Below, piece after piece: positions 32,081 to 41,444 of a DNA stretch of 64,000 nt. Source of the DNA: Bryobacterales bacterium KBS 96. GTDB taxonomy: Bacteria > Acidobacteriota > Terriglobia > Bryobacterales > Bryobacteraceae. Positions within the stretch are counted from its first letter, which is position 1; each line of letters starts with the position of its first letter. Below the pieces are notes generated by a model. That model was not told the origin of the DNA, did no database searches, and saw nothing but the letters and a program-made list of their open reading frames with translations. The stretch spans positions 3,801,304 to 3,865,303 of the forward strand of contig KB906767.1 of assembly GCA_000381625.1 (NCBI GenBank), read 5' to 3'. The translations under genes and the position numbers were made by a program.

Positions 32081-32875
32081 TTGAACAAGGTAATCTCAAT
32101 TGCGAACCAGAAAGGCGGCGTCGGCAAAACGACTACCGCTATCAATCTTGCTGCCTCCTTGGCCGCATGTGAATTGAGGGTGTTGTTGATTGACTCCGAC
32201 CCGCAAGGAAACTCCACGACGGGCCTCGGGATCGAAAAGACGCCAGACCGGCAGACTCTCTACAACGTACTGATCGGTGAAGCAGGATTTACGGAGATAG
32301 TGGCCCCAACTGCGTTCGAAGGGCTCTGGGTTGCGCCCGCCGATCGGAATCTTGTCGCCGCCAATCTCGACCTTATCGAAGAAGAGAACCGCGAATTGAA
32401 GCTCCGAACGGCGCTTGAGCCGATTAAATCGGAGTACGATTTCATCCTGATCGATTGTCCGCCGGCGCTGGATCTGCTGACCCTGAATGCCCTGGTCGCG
32501 TCCGACTCAGTCCTCGTCCCCATCCAATGTGAATTTTTCGCCCTCGAGGGTATCTCGCAACTGATGGATACGGTCGACCGGGTTAAGGAATCTTTCGATC
32601 AAACACTCCAGATTGAAGGCGTCCTCCTAACGATGTACGACGATCGGACAAATCTTACCAGGCAAGTTGAGGCCGATTTGCGAGAGTTTTTCGGCGCCAG
32701 CGTCTTTCATACCGTTATTCCTCGAACTGTCCGGCTCGCGGAAGCGCCAAGTTTCGGCAAACCCATTCTTGCGTACGATCCTCGTTCCCGAGGCGCAGAA
32801 AGTTATATCCAGCTAGCAAAGGAGATCCTCGCCCATGAGCAAAGCCACGGACACGCAGCGCAAGGCGCTCGGTAA
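32081..32875 (+). CDS. parA: Chromosome partitioning ATPase ParA (Soj)
   Basis: ParA is a deviant-Walker ATPase that moves ParB-parS complexes. The 264 residues begin at TTG and give MNKVISIANQ followed by KGGVGKTTT (11-19), with the signature lysine Lys11 and P-loop Lys16. The later DCPPALDLLTLNAL and DSDPQGN motifs are typical. A GGTGGCTGGAA stretch precedes the TTG. parB overlaps by 41 bases, so the two are coupled. Confidence 0.95.
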   Translation: MNKVISIANQKGGVGKTTTAINLAASLAACELRVLLIDSDPQGNSTTGLGIEKTPDRQTLYNVLIGEAGFTEIVAPTAFEGLWVAPADRNLVAANLDLIEEENRELKLRTALEPIKSEYDFILIDCPPALDLLTLNALVASDSVLVPIQCEFFALEGISQLMDTVDRVKESFDQTLQIEGVLLTMYDDRTNLTRQVEADLREFFGASVFHTVIPRTVRLAEAPSFGKPILAYDPRSRGAESYIQLAKEILAHEQSHGHAAQGAR

Positions 32876-33782
32876 GGGCCTTTCCGCGCTTTTGCCGCAA
32901 CGCCAATCCGCTGCAGCGCATGCGCCTTCCCGGCCGGCGGCAGCGCCGACTCCGGAGCCTCTCCAGCCGAAAGCAGAGAAATTGGAAGCACATGCGCTCC
33001 CTGTGCATGCGATTCAGCCCAACCCGTTTCAGCCACGCCAGGATTTCGATGAAACGCGAATTCGCGAACTGGCGCAGTCCATCATGGCGAACGGTGTCAT
33101 CCAGCCAATCACGGTCTGCAAAATGGGCGATTCTTATGCAATTGTGGCTGGCGAACGCCGCTGGCGAGCCGCCAAGATTGCCGGTCTCACCGAAATCCCG
33201 GTCTACGTCCGCAATGTAGACCAAAACAAGATTCTTGAATTGGCGCTCATCGAGAACATCCAACGCGAAGATCTAAATCCGGTCGAAACAGCACAGGCAT
33301 TTGAACAGTTAATCGGCAAGTATCAGCTAACACATGAGCAGATTGCCGAGCGTACCGGAAAAGACCGGTCCACCATCACGAATTTCCTGAGATTGCTCAA
33401 GTTGCCGCAGATGGTGCTTGAGAACCTCATTGCTGGGGCCATTTCTATGGGGCATGCCCGCGCACTTGCCGGGTTGCCCGATCAGCCCTCTCAAATCGAA
33501 ACTTGTGAGAAGGTGGTGGCTGCAGGGCTTTCCGTGCGTGATACTGAGCAGCTAGTAAAGCGCTTGACTTCACCCGCGCTAGAGCCTATCGCCAAGCAGG
33601 AGAAGGAAAAGCAAAGCGTCGATCCGAACACTCGCGCCGCTATCGAGCAGATGTCGATGTCACTCGGAACAAAGGTGAAGATCCATCCTCGGTCTGAAAA
33701 GTCAGGCCGCTTGGAGATCGAGTATTACTCGCTCGACGATCTGCAGCGTATTTTTGAGGTAATTGTCCACGACGGACGGTAA
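32835..33782 (+). CDS. parB: Chromosome partitioning protein ParB (Spo0J)
   Basis: ParB is a CTP-dependent DNA clamp that loads at parS. The 315 residues hold a disordered Ala/Pro N-terminus and the CTP-binding domain with AGERRWRAAK and the ENIQREDLNPVE segment. The helix-turn-helix for parS is at about EQIAERTGKDRSTITNFLRL. A C-terminal dimerisation domain ends the protein. Overlap with parA and three nearby parS sites confirm a chromosomal ParABS system. Confidence 0.95.
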   Translation: MSKATDTQRKALGKGLSALLPQRQSAAAHAPSRPAAAPTPEPLQPKAEKLEAHALPVHAIQPNPFQPRQDFDETRIRELAQSIMANGVIQPITVCKMGDSYAIVAGERRWRAAKIAGLTEIPVYVRNVDQNKILELALIENIQREDLNPVETAQAFEQLIGKYQLTHEQIAERTGKDRSTITNFLRLLKLPQMVLENLIAGAISMGHARALAGLPDQPSQIETCEKVVAAGLSVRDTEQLVKRLTSPALEPIAKQEKEKQSVDPNTRAAIEQMSMSLGTKVKIHPRSEKSGRLEIEYYSLDDLQRIFEVIVHDGR

Positions 33783-33789
33783 ATCGCCC

Positions 33790-34225
33790 AAAGTGAGCAG
33801 CGAACGCGTTCCCTTTTCTACAAGCTTCGGCCCTGAACTCGGGGTCGATGGCGCTCTGCCTTCGCATGAATGCGCCGCACAGCGGCGGCAGCGCCTTAGC
33901 CGGCGCATCCTTCACCTGGTAGCTGGAACTCCCCGGCGTCACAGCGCGGCTCAAGTACCCGGCTCGTCCAAACGTCGTAACGAGGATTGTGCGGACAGGC
34001 AGCCGTACCTTTTGATTCGGATGCCAGTTCGAGCCCGGTGATTTGCGGCATTTCGATATCGGTCAGGACAACGTCGGGTTAGAAATTGAATCGTCCGGAG
34101 AGCCTCGGCTCCGTCTCGGGCTTGTCCGATGACTTCGATCTCAGGCTCCATCTGCAGCAGTAGCGCCGGGCCGCCGAGCACCACGGCTTGATCTTCGGCA
34201 GTATCAGCGTCTTCGACGGCGACCC
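33790..34225 (-). pseudogene. NarL/DesR-type response regulator, decayed receiver domain
   Basis: Pieces of a receiver domain run in order through three minus-strand frames. They are AEDQAVVLGG with MEPEIEVIGQARDGAEALRTI, then DVVLTDIEMPQITGLELA (the phosphoacceptor region), then RTILVTTFGRAGYLSRA, then YQVKDAPAKAL, then AIDPEFRAEA. The order is that of DesR-like regulators of the LuxR/NarL class. Several frame changes are needed and the DNA-binding domain is absent, so the gene is dead. It begins eight bases after parB on the opposite strand. Confidence 0.65.
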
Positions 34226-34790
34226 ACGCGAAGCGGCCAACCGCACTCGCACGGGCGCCATGCTGCAAGGGACGGCGTGCCGGAAATTGCTTCTTGTCGC
34301 CCCGATTCCATCCGGCAAATGACCTCGTGGCCTCGGCGCCCCAAGACGGTATTTGTCGAGATCCGGACCGGGAGCGCACAACACATCGCGGGCGCCTTAC
34401 TCGCCGAAGATCCGGGGACCTGTAGGATTCCTGAGGTCAGAGCCAAATGGAAGATGCCGCTGTACTTTACGGCCACGATCAGTGTATTCGGCGATAAATG
34501 TTTGGCGCCTTACATTCGGCTCGCTGGTTTAGGTTTAATCTGATGTCGTCCGAAATCAGGTGTCGACGTCGTCCTCACGAGGTGGAGCGGATTTCGCGCG
34601 ATGCGTTGGTGCAAGTTCGTGCCGCCGTGCGCGGCCATATAGGAACTGGCTTGAGTGCGGCGATCGAACACAAGAGAGGCACTTGGCCACAGCTGGAATC
34701 GCATTCGAGTGCGCCACGGAACCCGTTGTGCTGCGGCGAGCCCCTTCGTCGGGCGAAGCCAAGCCGAGCGGCAGACGGACAGCGGTCGCC
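34226..34790. other. Gene-free stretch between response-regulator relic and GH2 gene
   Basis: About 565 bases with only short overlapping open frames on both strands. I see no family motif. A partner histidine kinase of the decayed regulator would be expected here, but no H-box or ATP-binding motif can be read. Confidence 0.45.
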
Positions 34791-36608
34791 TCAGTGCAGC
34801 ATGTCGTTCAATTCTTTGATTTTTTCGACGTCGTATTTCGGCTGGCGGTGATACGTCAATAAACCGTTGACCTCTTGCTCCACGTCGGTCAACTGCGTGT
34901 AGCAAATGCCCGCGAAATTGTGCAGCTTCGCAATGCCCTGATAGAGCTGCGTTAATCGCGCCATCGCGTCCTGTTGCGTCTTCTCGACGCCCGAGTACCC
35001 CCACGATTCAGCCGGAACCTCCGTACCCGGCGGAATGTATGCGATACCGCCGAACTCCGAAAGGTAGAGTGGCGAGCCGTTGTATTTATAACCTGCAATC
35101 AGCGCCTCGCGGCCATTCTTCGGAACCGTCGTGCTCTCCGGAGTCACGTCTTTGTATTTCTCGTACAGCTTCTCTCCCGATTTCTCGTAATCGTGAATCG
35201 CGAACAGGTCCGTATCGTTCGTATGCTGCCATCCTTCGTTATCGATGGTGAAGCGCGTACGATCGAGCGTGTGCGTCAACCAGTACAACTCTTTCAGATA
35301 CGCTTGTTGCTGCCGGTCGAGATCGACGTTCGGAACGCCCCAGCTTTCGTTGATCGCATTCCAGATCACGATCGACGGATGGTTGAAATCCCGTTTCACT
35401 TCGCCAACCCATTCCGATGTGAAGCGGCGCACGATGTCTTCGTTGAACTCTTGGGCGTCGGCAATTTCTCCTGAAACCAGCAGGCCGCGCTTATCGGCCC
35501 AATAAAGAAAGCGGGGATCGGCGATCTTCTGGTGCTTGCGAACGCCGTTAAACCCCATTTTGAGGATGTAATCGATGTCTTTGTTGATAGCGGCATCCGA
35601 GGGCGGCGTCAGGATGCTGTCGGGCCAGTAACCCTGATCGAGCAGAAACTTCAGATAGTATGGCTTGCCGTTAATGGTGGCGCGATCATCCGTAAACCCA
35701 ATCGTGCGGAAACCTATGTAGGATTCTACCTGGTCTAACGTTTGCGCGCCGTTCGCCAGCTTATAGCGCACCGTGTATAGATGCGGATCGTCCGGCGACC
35801 AGAGCTTTGGATTTGCCACCGAGATCTTCGCGTCAACGCGGTCTTCTGTCGTATGCGCTTCCGTGTGGCCCACAACGGCGGTCCCGTCGAGCAAGTCGAT
35901 GCTCACTGTCAGCGGCTGCTCGGGAATGGAATCGATCGCTCCGTGAAACTCGGCCACGCCGTCCTGTCCGGCTTGCACGTGAACGTAGTCGAGGTGGTGT
36001 GGACCTGTCGCTTCCAGCCAGACTGGCTGCCAAATGCCGGAGGTGCGCGTATAAAATATGCTTGCAGACTTCGGCTTCCAGTATTGCTTCCCGCGCGGAA
36101 TGGAGAGGTCGGTCGGGGGATCTTCCACACGCAGCACGAGGCGGTTATTGCTGCCGCGCAGTTGGCGGGTGATGTCGAACGAAAACGGGATGCCTCCACC
36201 TTCGTGACGGCCTAGAAACTGACCGTTCAGCCAAACCCAGGCACGATAATCAACGGCGCCGAAATGCAATAGGACATGGCGGTTCTTCCAGTTCGCGGGG
36301 ATCTGGATCGCCCTTTCATACCAGAACACGGGATGAAAGCTGGTATCGGCGATACCGCTTAGTTTGCTTTCAAAGCAATAGGGGACGGTAATGTGCCGCG
36401 AGAAGGCATGCTGGCCGAGTTGCCAGCTTTGCTGCAAACCGGCGTCGCGATCGTCAAATGTAAAGGTCCACTGGCCGTTGAGGCTCATCCACTCGGCGCG
36501 CTCGAATTGCGGCTCTGGGAATTCGGGGCGAGGGATTTCGGCCGCGCTGACGGCGCAGGCCATCAAGATCGCGGAAAACAGCGGCAGAGCACGTTTATAA
36601 GACAGCAT
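34791..36608 (-). CDS. GH2-family glycoside hydrolase (beta-galactosidase/glucuronidase-like)
   Basis: The 605 residues begin with a signal peptide (ALPLFSAILMACAVSA), then the sugar-binding jelly roll (about 30-200), an immunoglobulin-like domain (about 205-305) and the TIM barrel. The acid/base Glu421 is in IWNAINESWG and the nucleophile Glu518 in YLSEFGG. The protein lacks the large C-terminal domains of LacZ, so its size is nearer beta-glucuronidase. The exact sugar cannot be read. Export suggests action on polysaccharide fragments in the periplasm. It is a single gene on the minus strand. Confidence 0.88.
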   Translation of the reverse strand: MLSYKRALPLFSAILMACAVSAAEIPRPEFPEPQFERAEWMSLNGQWTFTFDDRDAGLQQSWQLGQHAFSRHITVPYCFESKLSGIADTSFHPVFWYERAIQIPANWKNRHVLLHFGAVDYRAWVWLNGQFLGRHEGGGIPFSFDITRQLRGSNNRLVLRVEDPPTDLSIPRGKQYWKPKSASIFYTRTSGIWQPVWLEATGPHHLDYVHVQAGQDGVAEFHGAIDSIPEQPLTVSIDLLDGTAVVGHTEAHTTEDRVDAKISVANPKLWSPDDPHLYTVRYKLANGAQTLDQVESYIGFRTIGFTDDRATINGKPYYLKFLLDQGYWPDSILTPPSDAAINKDIDYILKMGFNGVRKHQKIADPRFLYWADKRGLLVSGEIADAQEFNEDIVRRFTSEWVGEVKRDFNHPSIVIWNAINESWGVPNVDLDRQQQAYLKELYWLTHTLDRTRFTIDNEGWQHTNDTDLFAIHDYEKSGEKLYEKYKDVTPESTTVPKNGREALIAGYKYNGSPLYLSEFGGIAYIPPGTEVPAESWGYSGVEKTQQDAMARLTQLYQGIAKLHNFAGICYTQLTDVEQEVNGLLTYHRQPKYDVEKIKELNDMLH

Positions 36609-36777
36609 TGCGTTTCATTCTATAGCCTTCCTCCTTTCGTCATGGCGCCTTGTATCGGCTCCGTTGATAGCTTATCGAGAATGCCGCTTGGACTTAGCGG
36701 TGTGGATATCGCGATACTGGGTGCTGAGATGAAACGATCAATTGCGGCGCCAATGGCGCCGGAAGGAAACAAATGAG

Positions 36778-37734
36778 ATGAAGCCAAACGTCAGGGCCGG
36801 CCTGCTGCTTGGGGGCGTGATTCTGCTGTTCTCGATAGTGGGCGGCTATATTGTTACGTTGCCATGGTGGAATGCGGCCGGCGAGCCGGACGCCACGGAA
36901 TGGAAGCTTCCGGCTCGGATGCCGGCGGGTCAACAGGGCGAACTCGTGCGCTACGGCCAGAAGCTTTTCAACGACACGCCTCTCTATTTGGGACCGGATG
37001 TCGCCGGCGTACAGATGCGATACGCCGGCAACCGTCTTTCATGCCAGAGCTGCCACGCGAACGGCGGCACACAGCAAAACGGACTAGGTCTTATCGGCAT
37101 TACGCGCCGCTTTCCCCAGTTCAATGCCCGGGCCGGGCACGCGATTACATTAGAGGAGCGTATAAACGGTTGTTTCGAACGTAGCATGAACGGCAAGGCC
37201 CTTCCGAACGACAGCCGCGAAATGAAGGCTTATCTTGCCTATATGGATTGGCTCAGCGCGGATGTTCCGAGCGGTACGAAACACATCGACGGCCAAGGCG
37301 TATTGAAACTGGCTTCCCTCGACCGTTGGGCGGACCCGGGCGTAGGCGAAGCTGTATTTAAACAAAACTGCACCGTGTGCCATGGTGCAAATGGCCTGGG
37401 ACAGAAAGCCCAGGATGGTAGGAGTTACAAGTATCCGCCGCTTTGGGGGCCGGACAGTTTTAACGACGGCGCCGGCATGGATAGAGTCCGCACCGCTGCC
37501 GGCTACATCTATGCCAATATGCCGAAAGACAATCCTTCGCTAACAGCGGAAGAGGCTTATGATGTCGCGGCATACATGGATTCGCAGGATCGCCCGCACA
37601 AAGCCCAGCTTGAGCGTGACTATCCGAACTTAAAGGCAAAACCGTTCGATAGCCCGTATGGACCGTATCCCGATGGCTATTCCGAGGAGCAGCACAAATA
37701 TGGACCCTTTCCGGCCACCAGCCCCGCGCCGTAA
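36778..37734 (+). CDS. Dihaem cytochrome c, TsdA-like thiosulfate dehydrogenase
   Basis: The 318 residues start at the ATG after GGAAGGAAAC; a longer frame from 36742 lacks such a site. One N-terminal membrane segment (about 8-28) anchors the protein or directs export. Two haem motifs are visible: Cys89-x-x-Cys92-His93 (CQSCH) and Cys198-x-x-Cys201-His202 (CTVCH). The segment LEERINGCFERSMNGKALP is characteristic of TsdA, and its Cys132 could be the unusual cysteine haem ligand of that enzyme. TsdA joins two thiosulfates to tetrathionate or works in reverse. The next two genes follow in the same direction. Confidence 0.82.
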   Translation: MKPNVRAGLLLGGVILLFSIVGGYIVTLPWWNAAGEPDATEWKLPARMPAGQQGELVRYGQKLFNDTPLYLGPDVAGVQMRYAGNRLSCQSCHANGGTQQNGLGLIGITRRFPQFNARAGHAITLEERINGCFERSMNGKALPNDSREMKAYLAYMDWLSADVPSGTKHIDGQGVLKLASLDRWADPGVGEAVFKQNCTVCHGANGLGQKAQDGRSYKYPPLWGPDSFNDGAGMDRVRTAAGYIYANMPKDNPSLTAEEAYDVAAYMDSQDRPHKAQLERDYPNLKAKPFDSPYGPYPDGYSEEQHKYGPFPATSPAP

Positions 37735-37807
37735 CGTAATTCTTGGTAACAATCAACTAACATCGGCGCTTACTAACCAAGGCCATTTGTAGAAAGTATC
37801 ATCTAAT

Positions 37808-38260
37808 ATGACTACCAAGCTAATCGCCACTCTAATGACGCTGCCGCTCGTACTAACTGCGGCCATCTGGGTTAAGCTGAATGCCGCGCCGGCCGCGAAG
37901 GCCAAGACTTACCACGTGGTTTTCGAAATGACGGAACCGGAGCCCGTGAAATGGGCCGGCACCATCAAAAATGTCGATCACTTAATAGAGGCACTTGGGG
38001 CGGAGAACGTCGACGTCGAAGTTGTCATGCATGGGCCTGGCATTGCGGCCGTGACGAAAGATCAAGGCGCCAGCTTCGCTTCGGATTTCGAGCGCCTGCG
38101 TAAGGAAGGAGTTTTTCTCGCGGCTTGCCATAACTCGCTTGAGGGCAAGCATATCCCGCTTAGTAGCGTGCAGGCCTCATTTACCGTAGTGCCGTCCGGA
38201 GTCGCCGAAGTAGTTAAGAAACAGCACGATGGCTGGCAGTATCTAAAGGCCGCGTGGTAA
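37808..38260 (+). CDS. DsrE-family-like exported protein
   Basis: The 150 residues have a signal or anchor segment (TKLIATLMTLPLVLTAAIWV) and a DsrE/F-like alpha/beta fold. Evidence is the YHVVFEMTE strand, the VVMHGPGIAAV strand and a cysteine in FLAACHNSL at the place of the sulfur-carrying cysteine of DsrE proteins. Export is unusual for sulfur relay proteins of the cytoplasm. Its place between a TsdA-like cytochrome and an oxyanion-binding protein supports a role in sulfur-compound handling. Confidence 0.7.
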   Translation: MTTKLIATLMTLPLVLTAAIWVKLNAAPAAKAKTYHVVFEMTEPEPVKWAGTIKNVDHLIEALGAENVDVEVVMHGPGIAAVTKDQGASFASDFERLRKEGVFLAACHNSLEGKHIPLSSVQASFTVVPSGVAEVVKKQHDGWQYLKAAW

Positions 38261-38266
38261 TCAACG

Positions 38267-39244
38267 ATGAAGTGCACGTTACTATCGCTGATCGCGGCGC
38301 TCTTTGCGGCGGCTTCCGGAATCGCGCAGGTAACCGCGGCGCCCGATTTCCTCGCGGCCACGGCGCCTCTGCCCGGGTTGGCACATTTCTCCGGCAAAGC
38401 ATTCCAGGCGCCGGGAATCGATCAGTTGATGGATTTTTATGGCGATGTGACCGATCCACAGCTCGTCGTCTTCCTCGCGGGAAATCAGTTTATGGTTGTG
38501 CCCGAGCTAATCGATGCGTTCAAGAGGGCGCATCCGGAAATCCAACGCATTTTCGTTGAGACGATTCCGCCCGGGGTGTTGGCGGCGCAGATAGAGCAAG
38601 GGGCGTTGGTCGTCGGGTCCATGCGAATCTCGCTAAAGCCAGATGTCTTTGCGGCCGGCGCGGCAAGCATCAAGCGATTACAGGAGGAACATGGGTGGTT
38701 CGAATCCATAGCCGCGTATGCCAGTAACGATCTCGTCTTGATGGTCCGCAAAGGCAATCCAAAGCACATTGATTCTCTGTCGGACCTTGCGCGGGCGGAT
38801 ATACGGATCTCCATGCCCAATCCGGCGTTCGAAGGCGTCGCCCGGCAGATCCAGGCCGCTTACGTTAAAGCAGGTGGCGCGGCGTTGCGCCACATCGTCA
38901 TGGACGTGAAGACCAAAAACTCGGCGACGATCCTGACGCAAATCCACCACCGCCAATCGGCGGGGTACTTATTGGCCGGCGTTGTCGATGCGGCTCCGGT
39001 CTGGTCTACGGAAGGCGAATATCAGAAGCGCTTGGGTCATGAAATCGAACTTGTGTCGATCCCGCGGGCTCAGAATTCGACAGCGCAGTATGTGATAGCC
39101 GCGATGCGTGGGGCGCCGCACCGCGAGGCGTCCGAAGCATTCGTGAAGTTCGTCAAAGGTCCGGACGGGCAAGCGATCTATCGAAAATACGGATTCAATC
39201 CGGGGCAAAGAGCGCAGGGAGATATCGCGGGCAGTCGGCCGTGA
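38267..39244 (+). CDS. Oxyanion-type periplasmic substrate-binding protein (ModA-like)
   Basis: The 325 residues have a clear signal peptide (LSLIAALFAAASGIAQVTA) and the two-lobed type-II binding-protein fold. Strands read FLAGNQFMVVPELIDAFKRAHPEI, DLVLMVRKGNPKHI and the ModA-like end FVKFVKGPDGQAIYRKYGF. No ABC permease or ATPase gene accompanies it. It starts six bases after the DsrE-like gene. It may bind a sulfur oxyanion for the cytochrome or act as a sensor. The ligand is not readable. Confidence 0.72.
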   Translation: MKCTLLSLIAALFAAASGIAQVTAAPDFLAATAPLPGLAHFSGKAFQAPGIDQLMDFYGDVTDPQLVVFLAGNQFMVVPELIDAFKRAHPEIQRIFVETIPPGVLAAQIEQGALVVGSMRISLKPDVFAAGAASIKRLQEEHGWFESIAAYASNDLVLMVRKGNPKHIDSLSDLARADIRISMPNPAFEGVARQIQAAYVKAGGAALRHIVMDVKTKNSATILTQIHHRQSAGYLLAGVVDAAPVWSTEGEYQKRLGHEIELVSIPRAQNSTAQYVIAAMRGAPHREASEAFVKFVKGPDGQAIYRKYGFNPGQRAQGDIAGSRP

Positions 39245-39247
39245 CGC

Positions 39248-41149
39248 ATGCGGACTCCGCAAGAGCTTGCATATCGGCTCCGTCAAGAGCTTCTCAATAT
39301 CAAGCTGCTGTATAAGCCCCCATATTGGAAGGCGTGCGGCGGCATTCCGGCGCTGCCGGGATTTCCCGCGCCGGCTTCGATAGCGGCGCTCCTCCGCGGC
39401 ACGGAATTAGCCAAACCCATAGAGATACTCGCGGACGATATTCTCGCGCATCGGCTCCCCCTATTTGAAAGTTATATTGTTATCGGACCCGAGATTGACT
39501 GGCGGCGTGATTACGTTAACAAGAAAGTTACGAACACGCGGTACTTTCGACGTGTTCCGTATCTGGACTTGGTTCGCGCCGGCGATCATAAACTCATCTG
39601 GGAGCTGAACAGGCATCAGCATCTTGTGTTACTCGCGCAGGCATATGTGCTATTCGATAAGAAGTTATATCTGGAAGAAATTGTTCGACAAATTGAAAGC
39701 TGGTGGGAACAAAATCCGTTTCAACGCGGCATTAACTGGGTAAGCGCGCTAGAAGTGGCGTTTCGGGCGCTTTCCTGGATCTGGATCTTGCATCTCGCGG
39801 GCGATACTCTTCCGGTCTCCTTTATAACTCGCTTACGCGAGAGCCTTTTTGTTCACGGCCTGCACATAGAAAACAATCTATCCTTTTATTTTTCTCCCAA
39901 TACGCATTTACTAGGTGAAGCGGTCGCATTGCACGCCATCGGTGTTGCCGTGCCGGAAGCACCTTTTTCCGCGCAATGGAAGCGAATTGGCGCGGAAGTG
40001 GCCGAAGCACAAATGGAAAAGCAGGTTCGTGATGACGGTAGTCACTTCGAACAGTCGACTTACTACCACTTATACGCGCTCGATATGCTCTTGTTTCATG
40101 CAGTGCTTGCTAAGCCATCGGAGCAGTACCTCAACAAGCTAGCGCGGATGGCTGATTACCTGTGTGCGCTTCTCGGCTATGATCGCCGGCTTCCGTTTAT
40201 TGGCGATGACGATGGCGGCCGGTGGTTTTTTCCGTATGGCAAACGGGACGAATTTGGCCGCGCCACGCTGGCGACATGCTCCGCATTTTTGAGCCGCAAT
40301 GACTGGACTTGTGAGGAAGCCGATTTCTACAGCCAGGCCTGCTGGTGGCTAGATTGCGAGCCTTCCGTGGCCGCCGCCCGTGTGCCCGCATCCCGGCTTT
40401 TTCCCAATGCGGGCGCCGCCATCATGCAATCTCCATCGTGCAAGGTCATCGTCGATGCCGGACCATTCGGTTCCGGCGCTGCCGGACATAGCCATGCCGG
40501 GGTGCTTGGTGTAACTGTCACGGTAGGGGATCGCGAAATTCTCATCGATCCCGGCACGTTCACTTACCTAGGGCAAGAACGCAATCATTTCCGGGGAACC
40601 GCTGCCCACAACACGGTTCGCATCGACGAATTGGATCAGGCAGATCCCGTGAACCCGTTCCGCTGGATGCACGCCCCGTGGGTCCGCATTTTGCAATGGA
40701 CTAGGAATGAAGCCGGAGGCGTCCTGCAAGCGGAATGCGGGTACCGTGGGTTCACTCATCGCCGGCACGTGCAGACCGTTAACGGGGCGGCGGTCGATCC
40801 TGTTGCTCTAATCATAGTTGACGAAATCAGCGGACCGCCGGGTAGCCATAGCCTGGAGCAATTCTGGCATTTCGGCGACGATTCCGCCGCCGGCCTCCTG
40901 GTGTCGCTCGATACACCCGAACTGATTTCCGGTTGGCGTTCCCATTGTTATGCTCAAAAACAGTCTGCGCCGGTACTGCGCATCCGAAAAGAATGTGAGT
41001 TGCCAGCGCGATTTGCATCGGTAATCCGGCTTCGTGACGACGTTCAAGCGCGGATTCATGATGATGGACGGCGGTTCGAATTCTCGCTTCGCGGCAGACA
41101 GAATGGAGAGCAGGTTATCTCATTTGACTTAGCTAATATCAGGTCGTGA
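39248..41149 (+). CDS. Heparinase II/III-like polysaccharide lyase family protein
   Basis: The 633 residues show an N-terminal alpha/alpha toroid, including INWVSALEVAFRALSWIWILHL and the conserved NNLSFYFSPNTHLLGEAVAL. The C-terminal beta-sheet domain has the heparinase II/III signature AGHSHAGVLGVTVTVG with GDREILIDPGTFTY. No signal peptide is seen. Similar proteins occur in exopolysaccharide clusters, where they trim or modify the polymer. It starts four bases after the binding-protein gene, but the two are probably functionally unrelated. Confidence 0.85.
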   Translation: MRTPQELAYRLRQELLNIKLLYKPPYWKACGGIPALPGFPAPASIAALLRGTELAKPIEILADDILAHRLPLFESYIVIGPEIDWRRDYVNKKVTNTRYFRRVPYLDLVRAGDHKLIWELNRHQHLVLLAQAYVLFDKKLYLEEIVRQIESWWEQNPFQRGINWVSALEVAFRALSWIWILHLAGDTLPVSFITRLRESLFVHGLHIENNLSFYFSPNTHLLGEAVALHAIGVAVPEAPFSAQWKRIGAEVAEAQMEKQVRDDGSHFEQSTYYHLYALDMLLFHAVLAKPSEQYLNKLARMADYLCALLGYDRRLPFIGDDDGGRWFFPYGKRDEFGRATLATCSAFLSRNDWTCEEADFYSQACWWLDCEPSVAAARVPASRLFPNAGAAIMQSPSCKVIVDAGPFGSGAAGHSHAGVLGVTVTVGDREILIDPGTFTYLGQERNHFRGTAAHNTVRIDELDQADPVNPFRWMHAPWVRILQWTRNEAGGVLQAECGYRGFTHRRHVQTVNGAAVDPVALIIVDEISGPPGSHSLEQFWHFGDDSAAGLLVSLDTPELISGWRSHCYAQKQSAPVLRIRKECELPARFASVIRLRDDVQARIHDDGRRFEFSLRGRQNGEQVISFDLANIRS

Positions 41150-41444
41150 TCGAAGCTAATATGCTCGAAGCAAAGACCAGGCTGTCTCAATTGGTCGAAG
41201 CTGCCGAACGAGGAGAAGTAGTGTCTGGGAAATCCAGATTAAGCATGAAAAACATGGCTCACGTTTCAACTTCTCATTGGATCAGCTCGATCAGACGATG
41301 AAGGCCTTTTCGTATATGGAATTGCCAATCGATTACCAGGACACATCCCGGGGCTCAATAACGTGCGCTTTTTTCACCCGGACCCGTTCGACCGGCTACT
41401 CATGTCGCAGGCAAACGCTTCGCTCCGTTTATTTGGCCACGCTT
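41146..41444 (+). pseudogene. Fused relic of a phd-vapC toxin-antitoxin pair
   Basis: The start codon GTG overlaps the heparinase stop. The first residues, ANMLEAKTRLSQLVEAAERGEV, are the beginning of a Phd/YefM antitoxin. At 41220 another frame takes over with SVWEIQIKHE, and a long stretch to MELPIDYQ is the C-terminal half of a VapC PIN toxin. After a T6 run the frame shifts again and reads HPDPFDRLLMSQA, the conserved HxDPFDR block. About 50 residues from the end of Phd and 50 from the start of VapC are deleted, with the catalytic aspartates among them. It cannot act as a toxin. Confidence 0.7.
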
